Source: Agrococcus sp. KRD186
GTDB taxonomy: Bacteria > Actinomycetota > Actinomycetes > Actinomycetales > Microbacteriaceae
Length of the DNA stretch: 64,000 nucleotides
Direction of reading: 5' to 3'
Assembly (NCBI RefSeq): GCF_017168255.1
Contig: NZ_JABFAP010000001.1
Coordinates: 1,766,266-1,830,265 of the forward strand
The notes beneath the pieces are model-generated. The model did no database searches. It had not been told where the DNA came from and saw only the letters and a program-made list of their open reading frames with translations. The translations under genes and the position numbers were made by a program. The first letter of the stretch is position 1. The number at the start of each line of letters is the position of its first letter. Positions 40,257 to 47,562 of this stretch are shown here, piece after piece.

Positions 40257-40438
40257 GGTGCTCCTTGCATCGTTGCTGGCTTCCCTGGCGCACACATGAA
40301 AATGAGCTCCGGCGCATGCGCACGGAGCTCGGCCCTCGACGGGACTTCTGCACCTGCGCGGGCCTTCGCTCTCACGAGCAAGCCTTCGGTTGCCGCGCAC
40401 CTTTCGAGCACGCGCCAACGACCAGCGGTCTTTGGTAT
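40257..40438 (-). promoter_or_regulatory. L10-type mRNA leader with attenuator-like hairpin
   Basis: About 180 nt of non-coding leader before rplJ. It contains a strong hairpin (CGGAGCTC/GAGCTCCG arms at 40304-40330 with an 11-nt loop) directly followed on the minus strand by ATTTTC, the only T-run in the area. This resembles an intrinsic terminator or attenuator. Bacterial rplJ leaders bind the L10(L12)4 complex for feedback control; I infer the same here. Confidence 0.65.
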
Positions 40439-40444
40439 GCGGAC

Positions 40445-40474
40445 AGACTACGGCACGACGGATGCGTGACGCAA
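40445..40474 (-). promoter_or_regulatory. Promoter of rplJ-rplL
   Basis: On the minus strand TTGCGT (40474-40469) and TAGTCT (40450-40445) are 18 nt apart, placing the start near 40438. It lies between the histidine kinase stop and the L10 leader. Confidence 0.65.
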
Positions 40475-40487
40475 GCTCAGCGCGCGG

Positions 40488-41996
40488 TCACTGCTCGGGC
40501 GCGGCCGGGCCGGACGGCGCTGCCGCCGCTTCCGCCCCCGGCGGCAGCCACAGCGGCAGCCGCACCGTGAAGGCCGTACGGCCCGGCTCGCTCGCGAGCG
40601 AGATGGTGCCGTGATGCGCCTCGACGAGCGCCTGCACGATCGCGAGGCCGAGCCCGGAGGAGCCGGTCATGCGCGAGCGGCTGGTGTCCCCGCGGGCGAA
40701 GCGCTCGAAGACCGAGCGCTGCAGCTCCTCGGGGATGCCCGGTCCGGCGTCGGCGATGTCGATGACCGCATCGCCGCCCTCGGCGCGCAGGTGCACGTCG
40801 ATGGCAGTGCCCTCGGGCGTGTGCACGCGGGCGTTGGCGAGCAGGTTCGCGACGATCTGCTGCAGCCGCAGCTGGTCGCCGGCCACGAGCACGGGCTCCT
40901 CGGGCAGCTCGAGCGAGATGGGATGGTCGCGGCCCGCAGCCTGCGCATCGGCGACGGCCTCGACGACCATGAGCGAGAGGTCGACCTCGGTGCGCAGCAG
41001 CTCGCGGCCCTCGTCGAGCCTGGCGAGCAGTAGCAGGTCGTCGACGAGCGCCTGCATGCGATGCGCCGCCGCCTCGATGCGCTCCAGCGAGGCGCGGGAG
41101 TCGGGGCTCAGCTCGGCGTCGTGCTTGCGGGTGATCTCTGCGTAGCCGCGCACGGCCGCAAGCGGCGTGCGCAGCTCGTGCGACGCATCCGCCACGAACT
41201 GCCGCACCCGCTGCTCGCTGAGGGACCGCGCCGCGAAGGCCTCCTCGATGTGGTTGAGCATGCGGTTCATCGACTCCTGCACGCGCTCGACCTCGCTCGC
41301 CGGCTCCTCGATGCGCACCCGGTTGGTGAGCTGCGCGTTGCCGGAGGCGAGCGGCAGCTGCGAGATGCGCTCGGTGGTGGCGATGACGGAGGTGAGCGGC
41401 CGCAGCGCGCGGCGGATGATCATGTCACCCAGCAGCAGCACGATCGTCACCGCGGCGATGGCCGAGACGGCGATGACGAAGCCGAGCGCGGCGAGCGTCT
41501 GGTTCGCGTCGGCGAGCGAGAGGCCGACGATGAGCCGAGCGTCGCCGACCTCGCGCGCGATCACCCGGTACGACCCGTAGGTCGGCGTCGAGACGGTCGT
41601 GACCACATCCGTCTGCGCCTCCATGACGGCCTGCCGGTCGAGCACCGAGAGCCCGAGCTGCTGGCCGAGCCGGTTGACGACGAAGTTCTCGCCCACCTGG
41701 TCGCCGAACTGCATGGCGTACATCGCCGGCGTGTTGGGATCGACGAGCGCCTGCCGCTCACTCGCCATCGCTCGCCCGACGTCGACCGCGGTGCGGCTCG
41801 AGAGGTCGGTGAGCTGCTCGTCGACACGAGTCTCGAGCACCACGCGCATGGTCATCACGCTCGCGATCGCGACCGCGGCGGTCAGCAGCGCGAACAGGGC
41901 CACCACGACGACCAGCAGCCGTCGCCGCAGCGACCACGACGACGGGTTCTGGATGCGTCGGCCCAGCTGGGCTGCGGACGCCGCAGCCTGGCTCAC
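40488..41996 (-). CDS. Two-component sensor histidine kinase (HAMP)
   Basis: A 502-residue classical membrane kinase: TM1 (about 26-50), an extracytoplasmic sensor (51-168), TM2 (170-192), HAMP (193-250), HisKA with H273 (DASHELRTPLAAV), and HATPase (QQIVANLLANARVHT, DAGPGIPEEL, GLGLAIVQAL). It resembles the TcrY/TrcS group of actinobacterial kinases. The gene begins 19 nt after the response regulator ends, so they are a cognate pair; the signal is unknown. Confidence 0.93.
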   Translation of the reverse strand: MSQAAASAAQLGRRIQNPSSWSLRRRLLVVVVALFALLTAAVAIASVMTMRVVLETRVDEQLTDLSSRTAVDVGRAMASERQALVDPNTPAMYAMQFGDQVGENFVVNRLGQQLGLSVLDRQAVMEAQTDVVTTVSTPTYGSYRVIAREVGDARLIVGLSLADANQTLAALGFVIAVSAIAAVTIVLLLGDMIIRRALRPLTSVIATTERISQLPLASGNAQLTNRVRIEEPASEVERVQESMNRMLNHIEEAFAARSLSEQRVRQFVADASHELRTPLAAVRGYAEITRKHDAELSPDSRASLERIEAAAHRMQALVDDLLLLARLDEGRELLRTEVDLSLMVVEAVADAQAAGRDHPISLELPEEPVLVAGDQLRLQQIVANLLANARVHTPEGTAIDVHLRAEGGDAVIDIADAGPGIPEELQRSVFERFARGDTSRSRMTGSSGLGLAIVQALVEAHHGTISLASEPGRTAFTVRLPLWLPPGAEAAAAPSGPAAPEQ

Positions 41997-42015
41997 GCCG
42001 TGATGCTCCTCGCGG

Positions 42016-42768
42016 TCACTCGGCAGCGCGCAGCTGGTAGCCGACGCCTCGCACGGTGTGGATCATCGCAGGGCCGAGGGTGTCGATCTTCTTGCGCAGG
42101 TAGGAGATGTAGAGCTCGACGACGCTCGCGCGGCCGCCGAAGTCGTACGACCAGACGCGGTCGAGGATCTGCGCCTTCGACAGCACGCGGCGCGGGTTGC
42201 GCATCAGGTAGCGCAGCAGCTCGAACTCGGTGGCGGTGAGGTCGACCTGCTGGCCGCCGCGGCGCACCTCGTAGGAGTCCTCGTCCATCATCAGGTCGCC
42301 CACCCAGAGCACGCTCGACTCCTCGGCGGCGGCGGCGGTGCGGCGGATCAGGCCGCGCAGCCTGGCGACGACCTCCTCGAGGCCGAACGGCTTGGTGACG
42401 TAGTCGTCGCCGCCGGCGGTGAGTCCGGCGACGCGGTCGTCGAGCGAGTCCTTCGCGGTGAGGAAGAGCACCGGCACGTCGAAGCCGGCGGAGCGGAGGC
42501 GCTGGAGGACGGTGAGGCCGTCGATGTCCGGGAGCATGATGTCGAGCACGACGGCGTCGGGACGGAACTCGCGGACGGCCTGCAGCGCCTGCTGGCCGTT
42601 CGCGGCGGTCTTCACGTCCCAGCCCTCGTATTTGAGGCCCATGGCGACGAGGTCGGCGAGGCTCTGCTCGTCGTCGACGACGACCACCCGGATGGGTGAG
42701 CCGTCCTGGCGGGTGAGGCGGGGCTGAGCCCGCAGCTGCTGCTGAGCGGTGTCGGTCATGCCATCCAT
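42016..42768 (-). CDS. OmpR-family response regulator
   Basis: I start at ATG 42768 (250 residues); ATG 42759, three codons on, is the alternative. GGAGA lies about 11 nt upstream of the first. The receiver domain has acidic residues VVDDEQ and phospho-Asp D76 (VVLDIMLP), with TKPF later. The C-terminal winged helix contains DLTATEFELLRYLMRNPRRV and VELYISYLRKKID. It is the transcriptional partner of the kinase that follows. Confidence 0.93.
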   Translation of the reverse strand: MDGMTDTAQQQLRAQPRLTRQDGSPIRVVVVDDEQSLADLVAMGLKYEGWDVKTAANGQQALQAVREFRPDAVVLDIMLPDIDGLTVLQRLRSAGFDVPVLFLTAKDSLDDRVAGLTAGGDDYVTKPFGLEEVVARLRGLIRRTAAAAEESSVLWVGDLMMDEDSYEVRRGGQQVDLTATEFELLRYLMRNPRRVLSKAQILDRVWSYDFGGRASVVELYISYLRKKIDTLGPAMIHTVRGVGYQLRAAE

Positions 42769-42941
42769 TTCGCCAGAGTCTCCTATGCGTCCGTGCAGAC
42801 TCAGCCTATGCCGTTCCTGTGCGTTCCTGATGCGTGCTTCCGCCGCGATGATTCGACGTGGCGCCGCGGCCAACATGTGCACGCGTCCGAGGCGCCGTGG
42901 CCCGGGATTCTGGGTTGTTGCGCCCGCGCCGCTTGGGCGGT

Positions 42942-42956
42942 GTGCACATCTCAGCC
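42942..42956. repeat. GTGCACATCTCAGCC repeat, left copy
   Basis: A 15-bp perfect inverted match to 43968-43982, placing the tandem array and the DUF559 gene between inverted copies. It also shares 14 bp with the copy at 27201-27214. Confidence 0.75.
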
Positions 42957-43080
42957 GGGCTGCTCTCCTCAGTCGGGCTGCTCTCCTCAGCCGAGCTGCT
43001 CTCCTCAGCCGAGCTGCTCTCCTCAGTCGGGCTGCTCTCCACAGCCGGGCTGCTCTCCTCAGCCGGGCTGCTCTCCACAG
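42955..43080. repeat. Seven 18-bp tandem repeats
   Basis: Seven uninterrupted copies of YCGRGCTGCTCTCCWCAG, exact units starting at 42955, 42973, 42991, 43009, 43027, 43045 and 43063. Variation is limited to positions 1, 4 and 15. There are no spacers, so it is not CRISPR. The length is a multiple of three, and the array is open in every frame. It ends about 50 nt before the DUF559 start codon. Confidence 0.95.
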
Positions 43081-43130
43081 GTGGCCACCCGCGCCCGGCA
43101 GCGCCGGCGTCCGAGGGCGCACAGTGCCGC

Positions 43131-43973
43131 ATGCAGAGCGAGACAGGAAACGCAGGAGTCTGGAGCAGAGCGCAGCTGCACCGAGCAGGCGGCACCGACA
43201 AGGCGATACGGAGAGCGGTGGCGGCCGGTGCGCTCCGGCGGCTGCGCCCGGGCTGGTACGCGACGCCGACCGCCGACGCGGATGTGGCACGGGCAGTGGC
43301 GGCCGGCGGGGTCGCATCGTGCATCACGGCGCTCTCGGCGCTCGGCGTCTGGGCGCCCAGCGATCACCGCGTGCACGTACGGCGCACGCGACGGCTGCGC
43401 GCGAAGCAGCTCGCGGGGCTCGTCGCCTGTGACGTGCCCCACGCCCGGACGACGCCCGCCGACCGCGCGGTCGATGGTGTGCTCGACGCGCTGTCAGCGG
43501 CGGCGGGATGCCTGACGAGCGAGATGCTGACGGTGGTGATCGATTCAGCGCTGCACCAAGGGCTCACCACCCGGGACGCGCTCGATGAGCTCTGGCTGCA
43601 CGCTCCCCGTCGTGTGCGACGTGCGCTCGCTGCCGCAGACCGCCGCGCGGAGTCGGGCACCGAGACGCTCGTGCGCGTGCGCATGGCGGCCCGCGGCATC
43701 CACCTGAGTCCTCAGGTGTCGATCGGCGACAAGCGCGTCGACCTGCTGCTGGGCCGGCTCATCATCGAGGTCGACAGCAAAGCCTGGCACCTCGACGAAG
43801 AGGCGTATGAGCGCGACCGCGCGCGCGACCGGCAGCTCGCGGCGCTCGGCTACCACGTCGTGCGGCTGACCTATGCGCAGGTCATGCACGGCTGGGCGGC
43901 CGTCGAGGCGGATCTGCTGACGATGATCGGCCGCGGCGTGCACCTCACGGCGCGAGAGGGCGGCAAGGGCTGA
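43131..43973 (+). CDS. AbiEi-like wHTH protein with DUF559 (PD-(D/E)xK-like) domain
   Basis: I start at ATG 43131 (MQSETGNAGVWSRAQLHRAG), 280 residues, because the frame upstream only translates repeats. Residues 5-45 form a winged helix like AbiEi-type antitoxin domains (KAIRRAVAAGALRRLRPGWY). Residues about 172-265 form a DUF559/Vsr-like nuclease fold: E178 in SGTETLVRVRM, D204 in KRVDLLLG, and E213, D215, K217 in IIEVDSKAWH, followed by RDRQLAALGYHVVRLTY. No AbiEii toxin gene is adjacent. Orphan proteins of this architecture are common in actinobacteria; their function is unsettled. The stop codon lies inside the right-hand repeat. Confidence 0.8.
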   Translation: MQSETGNAGVWSRAQLHRAGGTDKAIRRAVAAGALRRLRPGWYATPTADADVARAVAAGGVASCITALSALGVWAPSDHRVHVRRTRRLRAKQLAGLVACDVPHARTTPADRAVDGVLDALSAAAGCLTSEMLTVVIDSALHQGLTTRDALDELWLHAPRRVRRALAAADRRAESGTETLVRVRMAARGIHLSPQVSIGDKRVDLLLGRLIIEVDSKAWHLDEEAYERDRARDRQLAALGYHVVRLTYAQVMHGWAAVEADLLTMIGRGVHLTAREGGKG

Positions 43974-44100
43974 GATGTGCACGCGGGCGGGCGACGACAG
44001 CCGGATGCGCGGGTTGAGATGTGCACGAGGGCGGGTAGGCGTGCGGCACGATCCGGCGCGACGCCGGGCGAGGCCGCGCGGCGGCGTGCACATGTCAGCC
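43968..44100. repeat. Three further GATGTGCAC-type repeats
   Basis: GGCTGAGATGTGCAC at 43968-43982 (containing the DUF559 stop codon), TTGAGATGTGCACG at 44014-44027, and the inverted copy CGTGCACATGTCAGCC at 44085-44100. The last two form an inverted pair like the one at 27.2 kb. They occupy the gap between the DUF559 gene and the convergent phosphotransferase gene. Confidence 0.75.
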
Positions 44101-44135
44101 CGGGGCGGGTGGTCGCGACCGGCGCCGCGCGTATC

Positions 44136-45137
44136 TCAGCCGACGGCGCGCGTGAAGGTGCCGGTCGCGAGCCAGTGCCGCAGGCGCGCGAGCGAGGTGC
44201 GCAGATAGTCGGCGGCACCCGCCTTCAGGTCGGCCGTCGAGCTCAGCTGCAGCGCGTTCGCCAGCAGCAGCTGGCGCGAGGCGACGAGCGCCTCGAAGTC
44301 GGCGGGATCTGCCTCGGGCAGCGGCAGCAGCTGCTGGTAGCCGGTGCGCATGGCGGCCTCGAGCGCAGGATCCTCGCCGCGCAGGTAGAACGTCGAGATC
44401 GCCAGGTCGAGCACCGGCGAGCCGAGCCCGGCGTCGTCGAAGTCGAACACCGCGAGCCGCCCCTCGTGCCACTTCAGGTTGCCGCCGTGCAGGTCGGCGT
44501 GCAGCGGCCGCAGCGGAGCCGTCAGCAGCCGGTCGAATGCCTCGCCGGCGCGCTGCCGCGAGCGCCGCAGCACCTCGCGGTCGTCGTCGCTCAGCCCCGA
44601 TGCGGCCTCGAGCAGGTCGCGGTCGCCGAACAGCGGCTCGACGAAGCGCGGCAGCGCGCCGCCCTCCGGCAGCTGCCACGTCTCGGCGTGCACGTGCAGC
44701 GCGGCCATCGTGCGGCCGAGCGCCGCGGCGGCGTCGGGCCCGAGCGCATCCGCGTCCTCGCCGTCGAGCCACGCGGCGACCGTCACGAGCAGCGGCCGGC
44801 CGAGCGCGCTCGAGTCGACCTCGACGAACCACTGCCCCTCGCTCGTGCGCTGCGGCCGCGCGACGAGCACCTCGGTCTGCTCGGCGATCGCGGCGATCCA
44901 CGACTGCTGCGCGATCGCGTGCGCCGGCGTGCTCTGCGAATTGGTGCCGACCCGCAGTGCGAAGCGCCGGCCGTCGGCTGCGCCGAGCTCGAAGGTGGTG
45001 TTGTACGCGTGCAGCAGCGGCACCAGCGTCGCCGGCTCGAGGCCGAACGCCGCTGCCGCCCGCAGCGCGACCGGGCGCAGCGCCTCGATCTGCTGGGCGT
45101 CGCTCAGCTCGTCGTACGGATGCGTCATGGTCGCCAT
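44136..45137 (-). CDS. APH/ChoK-fold phosphotransferase
   Basis: About 333 residues from ATG 45137; ATG 45128 is an alternative and would sit 7 nt after a TGCAAT box. The kinase fold shows the catalytic-loop motif LHADLHGGNLKW (Asp base and metal-binding Asn) and the metal-binding FDFDDAG. The family includes aminoglycoside phosphotransferases, homoserine kinases and choline kinases; nothing here points to one substrate. It is divergent from the YqaJ gene with about 85 nt between. Confidence 0.85.
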   Translation of the reverse strand: MATMTHPYDELSDAQQIEALRPVALRAAAAFGLEPATLVPLLHAYNTTFELGAADGRRFALRVGTNSQSTPAHAIAQQSWIAAIAEQTEVLVARPQRTSEGQWFVEVDSSALGRPLLVTVAAWLDGEDADALGPDAAAALGRTMAALHVHAETWQLPEGGALPRFVEPLFGDRDLLEAASGLSDDDREVLRRSRQRAGEAFDRLLTAPLRPLHADLHGGNLKWHEGRLAVFDFDDAGLGSPVLDLAISTFYLRGEDPALEAAMRTGYQQLLPLPEADPADFEALVASRQLLLANALQLSSTADLKAGAADYLRTSLARLRHWLATGTFTRAVG

Positions 45138-45222
45138 TGCACCACGTCGCGCCCCGAGGTTCACGGCCGCGCTCGTGGCGCGCCCGGCGCGGCGCGTCGG
45201 CGCACCGTGGGACGATGGACCC

Positions 45223-45960
45223 ATGGACGCGCAGCTCGACATCTTCGGCGATCTCGCCGTGGTCGAGGCGGAGGCGCGCACCACAGCGAGTGGTCGCGAA
45301 TCGCGAGCGCAGACGACCGCGACTGCTCGTGGGGCGGCCGTGACCGTGCTCGAGGCGACGACCGCGCCCGACGCGAGCAGCGCATCCGCACCCCCCGTCG
45401 TGGTGCTGGGGCACGTGCAGCGGATCGTCGCCTACTCGAGCGACCGCGTCGCCTGGCTGCGCGCGCGCTCGCAGGGCGTCACCGCCACCGACGCGGCGAA
45501 GCTCAGCACCCAGCGCTCGATCCAGAACGTGGCGATGGAGAAGTTCGGGCCGCGCGGCTTCACCGGCAACGCCTTCACCGACCACGGCCGCGCGCGCGAG
45601 CCGCACATCGCGAGCTGGGTGCACGATCACTTCTCGCTCGTGGCCTCCGACGCGCTGTTCCACTCGGTGCCGGAGCGCCGCCACCTGGCGACGCCGGACT
45701 GCATCAGCGACGACGGCAGCGTGCTGGCCGAGATCAAGACGACGTCGAAGCCGTTCGACCGCATCCCGAAGCACTACCTGCGGCAGATCTGGTGGCAGCA
45801 GTACGTGCTCGGCGCCGAGCGCACGCTGTTCGTCTGGGAGCAGCACCGCGACTTCGTGCCGGTCGGCCCGCCGCGGCACCAGTGGGTGGAGCGCGACGAG
45901 GACGAGATCGCCGCGCTCGTCGACCGCGCAGACCAGCTGCTGGCGCTGCTGGCGCGCTGA
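45223..45960 (+). CDS. YqaJ-type (PD-(D/E)xK) recombinase nuclease
   Basis: The start is ATG 45223, 245 residues. Residues 1-60 are a variable low-complexity leader; the nuclease domain covers about 65-245. Active-site candidates are E126 (GRAREPHI), D159 (ATPDCISDD) and E170-x-K172 (LAEIKTTS), followed by the YqaJ-typical HYLRQIWWQQYVLGAER. YqaJ/lambda-exonuclease relatives resect DNA ends for recombination and are often phage-borne, but no phage genes surround it. A GACGAT box ends 6 nt before the ATG, suggesting a leaderless mRNA. Confidence 0.85.
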   Translation: MDAQLDIFGDLAVVEAEARTTASGRESRAQTTATARGAAVTVLEATTAPDASSASAPPVVVLGHVQRIVAYSSDRVAWLRARSQGVTATDAAKLSTQRSIQNVAMEKFGPRGFTGNAFTDHGRAREPHIASWVHDHFSLVASDALFHSVPERRHLATPDCISDDGSVLAEIKTTSKPFDRIPKHYLRQIWWQQYVLGAERTLFVWEQHRDFVPVGPPRHQWVERDEDEIAALVDRADQLLALLAR

Positions 45961-45973
45961 TGCCGCGCACGCT

Positions 45974-46032
45974 CGGGCCGCGCTGATGCTGCTCGCGATC
46001 ACCGGGCTGCGCTGATGCTGCTCGCGATCCAC
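45974..46032 (+). repeat. 29-bp tandem duplication over the hydrolase start
   Basis: The stretch from 45974 repeats from 46003 with one substitution and one insertion. Each copy contains GCTGATGCTGCTCGCGATC. The upstream copy makes a nine-codon ORF (MLLAITGLR) whose TGA overlaps the real ATG at 46015. Confidence 0.85.
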
Positions 46033-46758
46033 GGTCTCGGCTCGGATTCCAGCGCCATGCGCGACTACCTCGCCGGCGCCGTGCCCGCCGGCGTGCAGGT
46101 GCTCGCGCCCGACCTGCGCGCGCACGGCGCCAGCCCCCTGCTCGGCGAGCCCGCGGACTTCGCGCTCGAAGCGATGGCCGAGGAGGTCGCCGACGAGCTC
46201 ATCCGCGTCGGCGACGGCTCGCCCGTGTCGATCGTCGGCGTCTCGCTCGGCGCGGCGCTGGCCGCGCTGATCGCGCGCTCCGGCCGCTTCCCGCTCGACC
46301 GGATCGCGCTCGTGCGGCCCGCCTTCACCACCGAGCCGCTGCCGCCGAACCTGGCGGTCTTCCCCGTGCTCGGGCGGCTGCTCGAGGAGCGGCGGCCGCA
46401 GCGGGTGCTCGACCAGCTGCGGGCCTCGGGCGCCTGGCGCGCCATCGCGCACGAGTCGCTCGCGCACGCCCGCGCGATCGAGGCGCAGGTGACCCAGCCT
46501 CTGGCGGCCGAGCGCCGCATCCGTCTGCTCGAGATCCCGCGCAACGCCGCCTACCGGCCCGGCGAGCTGCGCATCCCCGCGCCGACCGTGGTGCTCGCGA
46601 GCCCGCGCGACCCGGTGCACCCGCTGCACGTGGCCGAGGCGTGGCGCGACGAGCTGGGGGCGCGGATGCTCGTCTCCCCCGCGCGGGACGACGGCGAGCA
46701 GGCGATGATGGCCTGGTTCCGCCAGCAGCTGGGCAGCTTCCTGACGGGGATCCGGTAG
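46015..46758 (+). CDS. Alpha/beta hydrolase-fold protein, possibly lacking the catalytic His
   Basis: A 247-residue protein with the oxyanion HGLGSDSSAM, nucleophile S77 in GVSLGA, and Asp in ASPRDPVHPL. The last part (VSPARDDGEQAMMAWF) lacks the usual His before the final helix, so either another His serves or the protein is not a classical esterase. The start region is tandemly duplicated: an identical ATGCTGCTCGCGATC begins at 45986 but stops after nine codons. It follows the YqaJ gene by 54 nt. Confidence 0.8.
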   Translation: MLLAIHGLGSDSSAMRDYLAGAVPAGVQVLAPDLRAHGASPLLGEPADFALEAMAEEVADELIRVGDGSPVSIVGVSLGAALAALIARSGRFPLDRIALVRPAFTTEPLPPNLAVFPVLGRLLEERRPQRVLDQLRASGAWRAIAHESLAHARAIEAQVTQPLAAERRIRLLEIPRNAAYRPGELRIPAPTVVLASPRDPVHPLHVAEAWRDELGARMLVSPARDDGEQAMMAWFRQQLGSFLTGIR

Positions 46759-46759
46759 C

Positions 46760-47458
46760 TCAGTCGACCACGACGCCGACCGGCACCCGCACCGCGGGCC
46801 GGGCCGACGCATCCGCTCGCCTGGCCGGCAGCGCGTGCACGGCCGCCATCGCGAGCATCCAGACGATGCCGATCGCGGCGGCCACGTACTCGAGTGTCGA
46901 GCCGATGTCGGTGTTGCCGCGGGCGAGCGAGATGATGCCGCCGGTCGCGGCGATGCTGCCGACCGCGAGGCCGCCGGCCGTCGAGAGCCGGGCGACCCAG
47001 CGGTCGCGCGCGGTCGCGAACTGCAGCATCGCCAGGCAGCCGGCCACGAACGCGAGCACGGCGGCGACGATGTGCACCCAGTCACGCCACTGCGCCTCGG
47101 CGGTGAGCAGCGAGGGGCAGCCCATCGAGCACGGCACGGCCGCGGCGACCAGGAACAGCGCGCCGGCGGCGACCAGCGCCGCAGCGGGCAGCACACCGCG
47201 CAGGAACGGCAGCCGCGTGCGCACGTCGCGCAGCACCACCGCGACCAGCAGGATGCCGGCGATCACCAGCAGGAAGCCCACCTGGAACTGCTCGGCCGTC
47301 GGCATGCCCAGCGCCCCGAGCTCGGAGATGTACAGGAAGCGATCGAGCGCGGCGCGCGCCTGCCCGATGACGACGGCCCCCGCGACGAGGCAGACGGCGG
47401 CGACGGATGCGACGACGGCGTCGGCGACGACGGTGCCGTCTGGTCGGTGGCGGGGCAC
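46760..47458 (-). CDS. DUF998 membrane protein
   Basis: A 232-residue protein with about six membrane helices. RFLYISELGALGMPTAEQF matches the SELGA-type motif of DUF998 proteins, an uncharacterised membrane family. The GTG start at 47458 has a TACAGT box exactly 6 nt upstream, so it is probably leaderless. It ends 1 nt from the convergent hydrolase stop. Confidence 0.85.
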   Translation of the reverse strand: MPRHRPDGTVVADAVVASVAAVCLVAGAVVIGQARAALDRFLYISELGALGMPTAEQFQVGFLLVIAGILLVAVVLRDVRTRLPFLRGVLPAAALVAAGALFLVAAAVPCSMGCPSLLTAEAQWRDWVHIVAAVLAFVAGCLAMLQFATARDRWVARLSTAGGLAVGSIAATGGIISLARGNTDIGSTLEYVAAAIGIVWMLAMAAVHALPARRADASARPAVRVPVGVVVD

Positions 47459-47562
47459 AGGAGCACTGTAGCCGTGCGCGGCCGTGCGTCACATGCCGTC
47501 ATGCGGACATCTGCCCGTCACATGCGTGCGCTAGCGTCGAAGGGTACGTGGGAGGAAGTGCG

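Larger units (their letters stand above)
42769..43130. other. Gene-free 362-bp stretch rich in repeats
   Basis: Between the divergent response regulator and DUF559 genes. It contains a partial GTGCAC-type repeat (ACATGTGCACG near 42874), a full copy at 42942-42956, seven 18-bp tandem repeats (42955-43080), and about 50 nt of leader before the DUF559 start. Open frames cross it on both strands but have no protein-like character apart from repeat translations. Confidence 0.75.

Noticed and set aside
42955..43080. Possible CRISPR array.
   Set aside because: The units are contiguous with no unique spacers, are only 18 bp, and no cas genes are nearby.
42858..43130. N-terminal extension of the DUF559 protein through the tandem repeats.
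   Set aside because: The extension would only translate the repeat (GLLSS-type). The wHTH begins right after ATG 43131, and a CACAGT box lies just upstream.
42942..43982. Insertion sequence with 15-bp terminal inverted repeats.
   Set aside because: There is no transposase, and other copies of the repeat occur alone or in pairs without this gene. I kept it as a repeat family instead.
45223..45960. Prophage remnant suggested by the YqaJ-type nuclease.
   Set aside because: No other phage gene, integrase or attachment site surrounds it, and neighbours are ordinary chromosomal genes with matching composition.
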